From Phascolarctos cinereus (taxonomy: Eukaryota; Chordata; Mammalia; Diprotodontia; Phascolarctidae), in contig NW_018344058.1 in NCBI RefSeq assembly GCF_002099425.1, forward strand, positions 5,872,001-5,936,000: a stretch of DNA of 64,000 bases, read 5' to 3'. The position numbers were made by a program, and so were the translations under genes. The notes below the pieces were generated by a model. That model worked only from the letters and a program-made list of their open reading frames with translations. It was not told the origin of the DNA and did no database searches. This document shows positions 24,185 through 35,579 of the stretch, in pieces (the stretch's first letter is position 1; each line of letters opens with the position of its first letter).

Positions 24185-24639
24185 TGTTATGGAACAATAA
24201 ACAAGTAATATCTCTCCAATTATTTGTCTCCCTTAATTTCTATAAAGAATGTTTTATTTGTATATTTATGTTATATATATCATTTATAAACTAAGTGTGC
24301 CTTGGTAGGTTAATTAGCAGATATTTTATATTTATTTTGAATGGAATTTTTCTGATTATGCTTTATTTCTAGGGTTTTTGTTAGTTCCGTATAAAATACT
24401 CTTGGATTTTATTTTGTACTTACCTATTTTACTGATACTATTAATCTACTCAGTTAAATTTTTTTTATTTCTGATTATTTTGGGGCCTTCTTAGTACATT
24501 ATTGTATTATGTACAAATTGAAATAAGTTTAACTCCTCTTTGCTAATGTTTATAACATCAATTTTCTTTCTTCTTGTTTGATTTCAATACTATTTTCTAG
24601 AACAATGTCAAATGATAGCTGAGAAAGAAGGAAGAAGAA

Positions 24640-24900
24640 GGGAATATACATTTATAAAATACCTGCTATATGACAAGTACCATGTTGAGTGCTTAAAATA
24701 CTTTCTCATTTGATCCTCACAACCGTGGAACGTAGGTACTGTTATTATTCCCATTTCATAGTTGAAGAAACTGAGCAGACAGTTGTAGAGTGACTTCCTG
24801 AGGGGTCACACAGCTAGGAAGTATATGAGGTCAGGCTGAACTCAGGTCTTCCTATCTTCTGGCCCAAGCTCTATCCTTTTGCCACCTAGCTGCCTCAAGA
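24640..24900 (-). mobile_element. tRNA-headed marsupial SINE, long form
   Basis: Read on the minus strand it begins at the complement of 'GCCACCTAGCTGCCTC' (24883-24897) and runs through the MIR-like core ('GGGGTCACACAGCTAGGAAG' in plus text) to the 3' body 'CTTTCTCATTTGATCCTCAC'. Third SINE within the same old L1. Confidence 0.88.
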
Positions 24901-25115
24901 TAGAGTTGTTTCTTTATTCTTATTGTACTAGGGAAACGTCTGGTATTTCTCCATTTTATGTTAATCTAGCTCTTGGTTTTGAAGATGTGTTTTTAATCAT
25001 ATTAAAAAATGACTCGTTCATGCATGTGCTTTAAAAAAACTGTTGTAAAGCTTTTTCTGCATCTGCTGAGATAATCATGAAGTTACTGTTATTTTTATTA
25101 TTTCATATCGTAAGA

Positions 25116-26105
25116 GGAATGACAAGGAGAAATCTCTGATCTGCTGGACTGGGGAACCTACTGTGTATCTGAGCGTATGAGATTTGTCATCATAGGGATG
25201 GACATATATTCTCATTTAGCACTGAGAGATCTATGATTTGAGAAGGCACAACAATACTTTACTAATTTCCACACCTGAGGGTCAAAGATGATTGCCAAAT
25301 GAAATATTAAGAGCTGCTTCCTTAGTAGATTATAAGAAAAAGAAGAACCAGCTTTTAGGTTTTTCCTGGATTGGAATACAGATAATCCGCATATTATCTT
25401 GTCCCTTGGGCAGGGAGGAGATTTTTCTCCCTTCCCTACCCTATGACCGTTTCAAGCACAACAGTGAATAATGCATTTGCCTGCATGAGTCTAGTCCATG
25501 TTTGACTCTTCTGTTTCAAGTTTCTTTGACTGAACACAGTTCACTTATTCACATTCCTGAGAGATAAGTGTTTCCAGCTTTGGTGGCTACCTTCTAGGGA
25601 GTTTGAGAGATTTGGAATATCCTCATTGGTTTCTGCTACCAGAAAGGAGGTGCTTCCTGCAACTAAATGAATTGTTAAAGGAGAACATACATTATCACCA
25701 AATAAATGACTGGGAGGATGCTAAAGCTAAAATGAAAAAGAAACTCCAAGACATTTCTTGATGTGCTTATGAGAATCTGACTTGTGAGTTGTGCAGACAG
25801 CATAGGTCAAGGAATGAAATATTTATTTAGCAGTGCAATAAAGTTCCTTTACCTCCCAGGAGATTATAATAGGTGGTGAATTATTGCCTCATGTTTTAAG
25901 TATTTATTAACAGAAGCTTGAGTCTTTTGTGTTTTAAGCATTTCCTTGGTGGTGGAGGAAATAAATAACTGTTCTTTACATAACGTCTGCTTTGTACATT
26001 GAATACCTTTTCTAAAATAAGCACTATTAATGCATTTTAAAGTTCTAATCTATACCAGTCCAATCACTGATGGGGGCATAATGAATCAAAGACTGTGAGA
26101 AAAGC
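25116..26105. other. Unassigned non-coding DNA
   Basis: About 1 kb with no recognisable repeat or gene. Its base composition is less skewed than the surrounding L1 DNA, but no exon-like frame is present. Confidence 0.4.
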
Positions 26106-28690
26106 CTGAGTTGAGGGCAGAATCAAGACAATGGAGTGAGAGTTTAGCAACTTTGTCACAGCTTCCGCATAACCTCTTTCACAACCTTCTAGAGAACATA
26201 CCAACCTGAATTCTTAGTGGGAATGTGAATAAAAAGTCACACTGAGCCATTTTTTTCCAGCCCAGGGCTGCTTAGGAAGACAAAGAGTCTGCAGACACCA
26301 GGGTGCAGTTTGGGCAGGATTGTAGCGCAACGGTAGAAGCAATACTTGCACTGACTATGGCAGCAGCATCAGGCTGGAGTGGCAGCAGTGACAAAGAACA
26401 ATCTAGAGCCCAAGGATAGTAAGGGAACTGAATACCTGGGCAGAAAAAGATCTCAGGGGACTAGAAGCAAAAATGGATACTATCTAGCAATCCCATTGCT
26501 CAGTTTTGGGTCATAATTCTAGGGTAGAGAGAAGTGATTAAGGTCATAAGGGAGTGGGGGTGTGTATGGAACCTACTTGTGTAAGGAAAAGAGTATAGAC
26601 CAGGAAGGTGATGAACAGACTTTTCCCCAAATTGAAATTACTGAAAATTTATAGGCCCCCCCCCAGACTGAATTGTAAAAGTAGCAGAAAGCCATAAAAC
26701 AAAGAAGCTCAAACCAGTCATCTCCTTAGATGTGAGCAGCGCCCAAAACTAACATAAAATCCATTAAAAATTTTGCTGAAAAAATGAGCAAACAAAAACA
26801 ACAAAAAAGAAAGTGGCCACAAAAGCTACTGTGATGACAAGGAAGCTGAAGACTATGACTTAAAAATATCTTATAGTCAAATTCTCAAAACAAAGTGCCG
26901 ATTGGACACAAGCTCAACCACACTTCCTAGAAGAGCTAAAGAAAGGGATTTTTGAAAAGAACAAAAACATTTTTTAATCAAATAAGTTGTATAGGACGAA
27001 TGGGAAAAATAATGATATCTATTCAAGAAAATTATGAAAAAAAAATAAGCACTTGGTAAAGGAGGCATGAAAATTAATAAGGAAAATAATTGCTTAAATA
27101 TCTGACTTGGTCAAATGGTAAAAAACAACTTCTTAAAAATTAGACTTGCCCAAGTGGAAGCTTATTACTCCATGAGACATCGAGAAACAATATAATAAAG
27201 TCAAAAGACTGGAAATATAGAAAGAAAATATAAAATATAGCAAAAACAACTGATGTGGAATATAAGTATATCAAGCAGAGATAATCTAAGAATCATTGGA
27301 CTACCTGAAAGCCATGAACAAAAAAATAAAACAGCTTAGACATCATGTTTCAAGAAATCATAAAGGAAAACTGCCTGGATATCTTAGAACCAGAAGGAAA
27401 AGTAAACTTGAAACCATATGTGGTTAATTGCTGAAAGAAATCCCAAAATGAAAACTCCCAGGAATATTATAACCAAATTCCAGATCTCCTAAGTCAAGGA
27501 GAAAATACTAAAACAGAATGGATAAAAATTCAACAGTATATTGTTTACAAGAAACATATTTGAAACAGCAAGATATAGAGTTAAAATAAGGGGTTGGAGC
27601 ATAATCTGTTATGCTTTAGCAAAAAATTTTTAAAAAGTCAGGAGTAACAATCATGATCTCAGACAAAGACAAAGCAAAAGTAGATCTAATTCAAAGAGAT
27701 AATCAGAGAAACTATATTTTGCTAAAAAGTATAATAGAAGATGAAGTGATATCAATACTGAACATATATGTACCACATATTATAGCATCTAAATTCTTGA
27801 AGGAAAAGTTCAATGAGTTACAGGAGTAAACAGAAAGTAAAACTACAGTAGTAGGAGATCTCAATTTACTCTTCTCAGATCTAGATAAATCTAACCATAA
27901 AATGTACAACAAAGCAGCTAAGGACATGAATAGAATTTTGGAAAAGTTAGATATCATAGACCACTGGAGAATATGAAATGTGAATAGAAAAGAATATACC
28001 TATTTCTCAGTTCTGCATGGTGCCTTCACAAAAATTGCCCATAGATTGTGGCATAAAACCTCACAAACAAATGGAAGAAAGCAAGAATCTGTGCACATGA
28101 CAGACTTTTTTCCCTTATTTTGTATTTAAGTTTCAATATTTAAGCATATGTTTTCTTTTTCTATTCTTATTTTGTATTTAAGTTTTATCGTTTAGGTCTA
28201 TTTTTTTTGTATTTAAGTTTAAAATAAAAATTATGCTTTTTTTCTTATTTTGTATTATTTTAGTTTTAGTGTTTAAGTTCATTTCTTTTTTTAATTTTGT
28301 ATTTGTTTAAATTTTTTAAAAAATTACCAAAAAAAAGAAAGCAGGAATCTTAAATGTATATTTTTTCTTACTATAATACATAAAATTATATTCACCAAAG
28401 GGCCTTTGAAGCATAGATTTGAAATTGTAAAGTAAATAATCTAACCTCAAAGAGTGATTGGGTCACAGCAATACTACTTCTAGGTCTTTACTCCAAAGAG
28501 GTCATAAAAATGGGAAAAGGACCCACATGTACAAAAAAATTTATACAGCTCTTTTTTTGTGGTGGCCAAGAACTGGAAACTGAAGGGATGTCCATCAATT
28601 GAGTAATGGCCAAACAAGTTGTGATATATGAATGTAATGGAATACTATTATGCTAAGAGAAAAGATGAGCTGGAAAGACTTATATGAACT
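26106..28690 (+). mobile_element. Old L1, 5' end present, large internal deletions
   Basis: The start 'GGGCAGAATCAAGACAATGG' (26113) aligns with the L1 5' end GGAGCCAAGATGGCGGAG. A 5' UTR-like stretch is followed by ORF1 remnants (26800-27510; 'ATCATTGGACTACCTGAAAG' is the ORF1 RNA-binding region), then an abrupt move at about 27510 into the ORF2 endonuclease domain (27520-28440). At about 28455 comes a second move straight to the ORF2 C-terminus (28460-28690, reading ...LGLYSKEVIKMGKGPTCT). The reverse transcriptase is absent. A 246-bp insert sits at 28091-28336. Confidence 0.75.
28091..28336 (+). mobile_element. Unidentified A-tailed insert with repeated T-rich units
   Basis: A 246-base insert inside the old L1. 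It has a 14-base TSD with one mismatch (28077-28090 GAAAGCAAGAATCT; 28337-28350 GAAAGCAGGAATCT) and ends in an A-run (28329-28336), as retrotransposed sequences do. Inside are about four diverged copies of a unit like TTATTTTGTATTTAAGTTT. I do not recognise the family. It could be a cDNA copy of an AT-rich transcript or a SINE-like element of unusual composition. Confidence 0.65.
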
Positions 28691-28815
28691 GATACTGAAT
28701 GGCCCTGCAGTCAGGAGGACCTGAATTCAAATCCTGCCTCAAACACTTGACACTTACTAGCTGTGTGACTCTGGACAAGTCACTTAAACCCATTGCCTAG
28801 CCAAAAAAGTTTTAG
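28691..28815 (+). mobile_element. tRNA-headed marsupial SINE, head missing
   Basis: Begins inside the SINE at 'GCCCTGCAGTCAGGAGGACC' and continues 'TGACACTTACTAGCTGTGTG' to 'AACCCATTGCCTAGCCAAAA'. The first ~30 bases, with the A box, are absent where it meets the L1. Confidence 0.85.
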
Positions 28816-29906
28816 TTACAATAAAGTAAGTGGGTATATGTATTAGTATTATTGATTATACTCCCTATTACTTTTTTTCAGGAATAATAAGGCCCATGAT
28901 CTGTTCTAATCATTTATTACATTCCCCTCTTTCAGATATTTTGAGATTTGATCCCTTTATGACTTCAAAATTCTGTGTGGCACAACTGCCCTTTTATTTT
29001 TTTTTTTTTAGTCCATTCCAACTTCCTCATGTAGCACATTTGGTTCCATCTTTATTAATAGAGAAAGTGATTTGTTGCAGAAATCTTGACAAATCTTTTC
29101 CATCTTTTGTCTGTTATTCTTGTTCCAATTTCATCTTTAAATAATCTTGGGACATGGGGCTTTGATTGTGTCTGAATCCAAGCTTTCCATAAACTGATTT
29201 TTCCCTTCACTGCTTCTTGCTAATTTATGAAGTTATTCTGCTGATGATATTTCACAATTCTCCAAACATTTTTAAAATTAGTGTAGATTCTAAACTACTG
29301 CTATCCTTGGTTTCTATATCTCTCCATTTTGCAAAGAGAGCAAGAATTTGTTGGCTTAGGCAATGTATAGGTTCTTTTTAGCTTCCTCTTTGTATTAAAT
29401 ACTTTACTTGCATAAAAGATGCACAAAATATTAAAGTTGCATGAAAATGATGATTGATTGTTGACATCTGATCCTTTATCCATTTGCCATTTTCTATGTC
29501 AATCTCTTGTTTACATAATTTGGGTTGAAACTACTTTCTTGCATATGATATCTTCTCATTTTTTATGCTTGTAGTTTGGGGTTGCCTTTGATCTTTTTTT
29601 TCCCACTGGGAAATTGATGTAACTATACACAAATAACTGAATCAGTAACAAGTTGTTTCTTTTTTGTCAAGGTATAGTGATATTCATTTTTTATGATATT
29701 TGATGATTATTATGTCCAGTGCCTTGAAACTCTACTTAAATAATGTATTCATGATATATAATTGAGAAGCCTCTTGTTTCTTGATTCTGAGCCAAGTTTT
29801 TCAACATATTTTTCAGGGTATCCTCTTATGTCCATGTTTTCATTGAAGGCACCATGCATTAACATATATGTTAATCTCTCTGTTTCTTAAGATCCATCCT
29901 TTTTCA
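28816..29906. other. Unassigned AT-rich DNA
   Basis: About 1.1 kb with no gene or named repeat. The 104-codon plus-strand frame at 28830-29144 is Phe/Ser/Ile-rich and shows no domain. Confidence 0.4.
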
Positions 29907-30334
29907 AAAAAATATTATTTTTCCAGTTATATGTAAAGACAATTTTTAACATTCATTTTATTTTTTAAAAAATTTAAAGTTTAATAGCATTTTCTTTTTC
30001 CTCTAGTTACATGTCAAGAACATTTTTAGCATTTTTTTTAATAAGATTTTGAGTTCCAAATTATTTTCTGAAAATGGTAGGCAGTTTGATGTAGTTTATT
30101 TATGTGCTATCACGTAAAAATATTTCCATATTAGTCACAGTTGTGAAACAAGAAACAGATCAAAAGAAAAAAGCACAAGAAAGAATAAAGTAAATGAAAA
30201 AATATGCTTTGATCTGCATTCAGAGTCCATCAGTTCTTTATCTGGATGTGGGTAGCATTTTCCTTCATGAGCACTTTATACTTGTCTTGGATCATTGCGT
30301 TGCTGAGAAGAGCTGAGTCATTCATAGTTGATCA

Positions 30335-33300
30335 TCACTCAGTGCTGCTGATAATGTATACAATGTTTTCCTGGTTCTGCTCATTTCACTTTGTATCAGT
30401 TCATACAAGTCTTCCCAGGTTTTTCTAAAATCTGCCTGTTCATCATTTCCTATTGCACAATAGCTTTCCATTACATTTGTATACCACAGCTTGTTCAGCC
30501 ATTACCCAATTGCTGGGCATCCCCTCAATTTCCAACATTTTGCCACCATGGAAAGGCCTGCTATAAATATTTTTGCACATGTATGTCTTTTTCCTTTTTT
30601 TTATGTTTTTTTTTATATAGACCTAGTAGCAGTATTGCTGAAACAAAGGGTATGCATAGTTTTATAGCCCTTTCGCCATAGTTCCAAATTGCTCTTCAAA
30701 ACAGTTGGATCAATTCACAACTCCACCAACTCCACCAATAGGTTTCCTGATTTTCCCACATCCTCTCCAACATTTATCATTTCCCCTTTTTTTGTCATAT
30801 TAGCCAATCTGATAGGTGTGACTAGTATCTCTGAGTTGTTTTAATTTGCATGTCTCTAATCAAAAGTGATTTGTAGCACTTCTTCGTATGCCTATAGATG
30901 GCTTTGATTTCTTCCTATGAAAACTGCCTGTTCATATCCTTTGAACATTTATCAATTGGAGAATAGTTACATTTTTATAAATTTGATGCAGTTCTCTAAT
31001 TTTTTTTTTGAGAAATGAAGCCTTTATCAGAGGCACTTGCTGTAAAGAATATTTTCCAGCTTTCTGATTTCCTTCTAATCTTGGTTATTGGTCTTGTTTA
31101 TACAAAAACCTTTTAACTTAACAGAATTAAAATTATCTATTCTACATTTCACAGTACTCTTTATATCTTGTTTGGTCATGAATTCTTCCCCTCACATAGA
31201 TCTGACAGGTAGACTATCTTCAAATTTGCTTATAGTGTCACCCTTTATGCCTAAATCATGCACACGTTCTGACCTTATCTTGGTATACAGTGTCAGATAT
31301 TGTTCTATACCTAGTTTGTGTCCTACTGTTCTAGTTTTACCAATAGTTTTTGTCAAATAGTGACTTCTTATCCCCAAAGCTGAGGTCTTTGAGTTTGTCA
31401 AACATTAGATTACTATGGTTGTTGACTGCTGTCTTTTGTGTACCTACTTCTTTATAATGTAGTTTGAGTTCTGGTATTGCTATGCTGCCTTCCTTTGTAA
31501 TCTTTTTTCATTAATTCCCTTGATATTGACCTTTTGTTCTTCCATGTGAATATTGTTATTTTTTCTATCTCTGTAAGATAATTTTTGGTAATTTGATTGC
31601 TGTAGTAAGTAAATTAGTTTAGGCAGAATTGTCATTTTTATTATATTGGTTTGGCCTACCCATGACCAATTGATATTTTTCCAATTGTTTAGATCTGACT
31701 TTATTTGTATGAAGTGTTTTATAACTGTGTTCACAGTTACTGGGTCTGTCTTGGCAGGCATACTCCTAAGTATTTTATATTGTTTACCATTATTTTAAAT
31801 GAAATTTCTTTATCTCTTGCTATTGGGCTTTATTAGTCTTATAAAGTAATGCCATTGATTTATGTGGGTTTATCTTATATCTTGCAACTTTGCTAAAGTT
31901 GTTAATTATTTCAAGTCAATTTTTAGTGAATGCTCTAAGTCCTCTAAATATGTCATCATATTATCTACAAAGAGTGATGGTTCTGTTTCCTCATTGTCTA
32001 GTATATTTCATTCTATTTATTTTTCCCTTTTTTTTACTACTACTAACATTGCTAGTATTATATTGAATGATAATGGTGATAATGGGCATCCTTCTTCATA
32101 CCTGTTCTTATTCGAAAGGCATGTTCTTATTTGAAAAGCTGATTGCCATTACATATAATGCTTGCTGATGGTTTTAAATAGATACTGCTTATCATTTTAT
32201 GGAATGCTCCCTTTATTCCTATGCTCTCTAGTGTTTTTAATAGGAAAGGATTCCGTATTTTGTCAAAAGCTCTTTCAGCATCTATTAAGATAATCCTATG
32301 ATTTCTGTTGGTTTTGTTACTGATATTGCCAATTATGCTGATAGTTTCCCTAGTATTGAACCAACCTTGCATTCCTTGTATAAATTCTGCCTGGTCACAG
32401 TGTATAATCCTTGTGATACATTGCTGTGATTGCCTTGCTAGTATTTTGTTTAAAATTTTTGGATCGATAGCCACTAGGAAATTGGTCTAATTTTCTTTCT
32501 CTGTTTTAGCTCTTCCTGCTTTAGGTATCAGCACCACATTTGTATCATGAAATGAGTTTGGTAGGATTATTTCACCTATTTTTCCAAATAGTTTATGTAA
32601 TATTGGAATTACTTAGTTTTTAAATGTTTGGTAGATTCACTTATGAACCCATCTGGCCCTGGGAATTTTTCCTAGGGAGTTCATTAATGGATTGTTCAAT
32701 TTCTTTTCCTAAGATGGGGTTATTTAGGCATTCTATTTCCTGGTCTGTCAATGCAGATAATTTTTATTTTTGTAAATATTCATTAGTTTTGCTTAGATTG
32801 GCAACTTTATTGCCATATAATTGGATTAAATATTTCCTAACAATTGTTTTAATTTCATCTTTATTGATAGTCATTTCACTATTTTCATATTTAATACTAG
32901 ATATTTGGTTTTCTTCTTTTTTAAAAATCAAATTAACCAATGGTGTATCTCTCCTATTGTTTTTCTTTTTCGTTAAACCAGCTCCAAGATTTATTAGCTC
33001 AATAATTGTTGGGTTTTTTTAAAACTTTCAATCTTATTATTCTCACTTTTGATTTTCAGGATTTCCAACTGAGTTCTCAATTGGGGATTTTTAATTTGTT
33101 CTTTTTCTAGTTTTTTTTAGCTGCATGCTCAATTCATTGGTCTGTTCTTTTTCCATTTTGTTGATGTAAGAATTTAGAGAAAAAAATTCCCATAAGTACT
33201 GCTTTGGCTGCATCTCATAAATTGTGGTATGTTGTCTCATTGTAGTCATTCCCTTTAATGAAATTTATTGTTTCTATGACTTGTTCCTTGACCCACTTAT

Positions 33301-34060
33301 TTTTCTAGGGTTAGATTATTTAGTTTCCAATTAATTTTTAATCTATATTTCCACTGCCCCTTTTTGAATGCAATTTTTATTGCATTATGATTTGAAAAGA
33401 ATACATTTAATGTTTCTGCCTTCTTACATTTCATTTTGAGGTTGTTATGCTTTATTACAAGGTCAGTTTTTGTGTAGGTGTCATAAGTTACTGAGAAAAA
33501 TGTATATTCTTTTCTGTTTGCATTCAGTTTTCTCCAAAGGTCTGTCACATCTAACTTTTCTAATGTTCTATTTACCTCCTTAATTTCTTTTTTGTTTATT
33601 TTTTGGTTGGATTTTTTGAGTTCTGAGAGGACAGTTGAGCACCCCCCCACTAGTATAATGTTGCTGTCTATTTTTTCTTGTAACTCACTTAACTTCTCCT
33701 TTAAGAATTTTGATGCTGTACTACTTGGTGCATATATGTTTAGTATTGATATTGCTTTGTTTTCTATGGTATCTTTTAGCAAGGTGTAGTTTCCTTTCTT
33801 ATCGCTTTTAATTAGGTATATTTCTGCTTTTACTTTGTCTGAGATCAGGTTTGCTACCCCTGCTTTTTTTTTGTTGTTGTTGTTTTGTTTTGTTTTGTTT
33901 TAGCTTCAACTGAAGCATAATAGATTCTGCTCTAGCCCCTTACTTATACTCTGTGTGTCTCTCTTTGCTTCAAGTGTTCTGGTTTTTGATCCACTCTGCT
34001 GTCCACTTCTGTTTTATGGGAGAGTTCATACCATTCACATTCACAGTTATGCTTACTGCA
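30335..34060 (-). pseudogene. L1 ORF2 remnant
   Basis: The endonuclease part lies at 33297-34060 (a 161-codon open block with 'KFLKEKLSELQEKIDS'), the reverse transcriptase at about 31480-32480 (115-codon block with 'SIICNGNQL'), and the C-terminus near 30340-30750. The catalytic ADD codons (near 31950-31960) are mutated. Full span, but many stops. Confidence 0.8.
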
Positions 34061-34624
34061 TATTTTGCTCCATCCTATTCTTCTTCCTGTTTGTCCTCTC
34101 TCTTCTTAGTCCTCTCTCCTCCCTTCCCTTCTCACTAGTGTTTTGCTTCTGTCTAACTTCCCTTATCTGCCCTCCCTTCTGTCATTCCCCATCCCTTACT
34201 TGATGTTCTCCTCTCCTACTTCCCTTTTAGGTAAAATAGATTTCTATATGCAACTGATTGTGTATATTATTCCGTTTTTGAGCCAATACTGATGAGAGTA
34301 AAGTTCAAGCAATGTTCATCGCCCACCCTCCCATCTGCCCCTCTACTGTAAGAGGTCTTTTGTGCCTCTTCTTGTGAAATAATTTACCCCATTCTACTTC
34401 TTCCTTCCTTTTGTACCATTGTACTTCTCTTTTTCATCCTTTGTTTTTTTCTGTCATTCCCTCAAATTAAACCTTACACCCATACCATATGTCTATGTAA
34501 AATCTTTCTAGTTGTACTATTAGTGATACAATTTTTAAAAATTACAAGTATCATCTTCCCATGAAGAGATGTAAGTAGTTTAGTTCTATTGAATCCCTTA
34601 CGTCTTCTTTTTATTTTTTTACAT

Positions 34625-35579
34625 GTTTTTGTTTTTCTTGGGTCTTGATATTGGAGGTCAAATTTTTGGTTTAGTTCTGATTTCCTTATGAAAGCTTGAA
34701 ATCCTCTATTTAATTGAATGACCATTTTTCCTCTTGATGTATTATGCTTAATTTTGCCAGGTAAGTGATTCTTGATTGTACCCTAGTTCCTTTGCCTTCA
34801 GTTACATCATGTTGCAGCTGCCAAGTCCTGTGTAATACTGATTGTGATTCCCCAATGTTTGAATTGTTTCTTTCTAGCCACTTGTAGTATTTGTTCCTTG
34901 ACCTCATAGTTCTGAAATTTGGCTTTAATGTTCCTTGGAGTTTTTATTTGGGGATCTCTTTCTTGAGGTAATTGGTAGATTCTTTCAATTTTGCCCTCTG
35001 ACAATCTCTAGGATATCATGGCAGTTTTCCTTGATAATTTCTTGGAAGATGCTGTCCAGCCTCCTTTTGATTATGGTTTTCAGGTTGTGCAATGATTGAC
35101 ATTGTTTCTACTTTCTATTTCTTTATTGGATATATTTTCTAGGTCAGTTGTTTTTCCAATGTGGTATTTTACATTTTCTTCTGTTTTTTCATTCTTTTGA
35201 ATTTGATTGAACTTGATGTCTCATAGAATCATTAGCTTCCACTTGCCAAATTCTAACTTTTAAGGAATTGTATTTTCTTTTCCATTTGGCCAATTGTACT
35301 TTTTAATCAGTCATTTTCTTTTTCCAAGCCGTTGATTCTTTTTTCATAATTCTCTTACATCACTCTCATTTCCTTTTTCAATTTTTCTTCTACCTTACTT
35401 ATATGAGTTTAAGCTCCTTTTTGAGATCTTCCATGAGTTCTTTCTGGGCTAGAGACCCCTTCTCATTTTTCTTTAGGTGTTTTGACATTGTTGTCCTCTT
35501 CTGAGTTGGTGTTTTGGTCTTCCCTGTCACCATAATAACTTTCTGTGGTCAGATTCTATTTTTGTTGTTTTTTGCTCAT
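34625..35579 (-). pseudogene. L1 ORF1 remnant (RNA-binding coiled-coil protein)
   Basis: The start codon is at 35577-35579, followed by MSKKQQK and then an early stop. Further on come 'PQERDPQIKTPRNI' and 'FDLQYQDPRK', the C-terminal domain of L1 ORF1p. In the parent element this protein coats L1 RNA as a trimer. Stops and frameshifts make this copy non-functional. The end is taken just after 'QDPRK', where related copies stop. Confidence 0.75.

Larger units (their letters stand above)
22925..25115 (-). mobile_element. Old L1 ORF2 fragment carrying three SINEs
   Basis: Minus-strand ORF2-like sequence in blocks 22925-23667, 23847-23914, 24185-24635 and 24905-25115. Tell-tale stretches are 'CCTTTTGTTCTTCTAAATGA' (23570-23590) and 'TTTTTCTGCATCTGCTGAG' (25053). 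Three SINEs (23677, 23915, 24640) interrupt it. It is more diverged than the L1s at 3421 and 29959, and no frame is open for long. Confidence 0.7.

Noticed and set aside
28091-28336. Initially taken for part of the L1 3' UTR
   Set aside because: It lies inside ORF2 endonuclease sequence and has its own direct repeats and A-run, so it is a separate insert.
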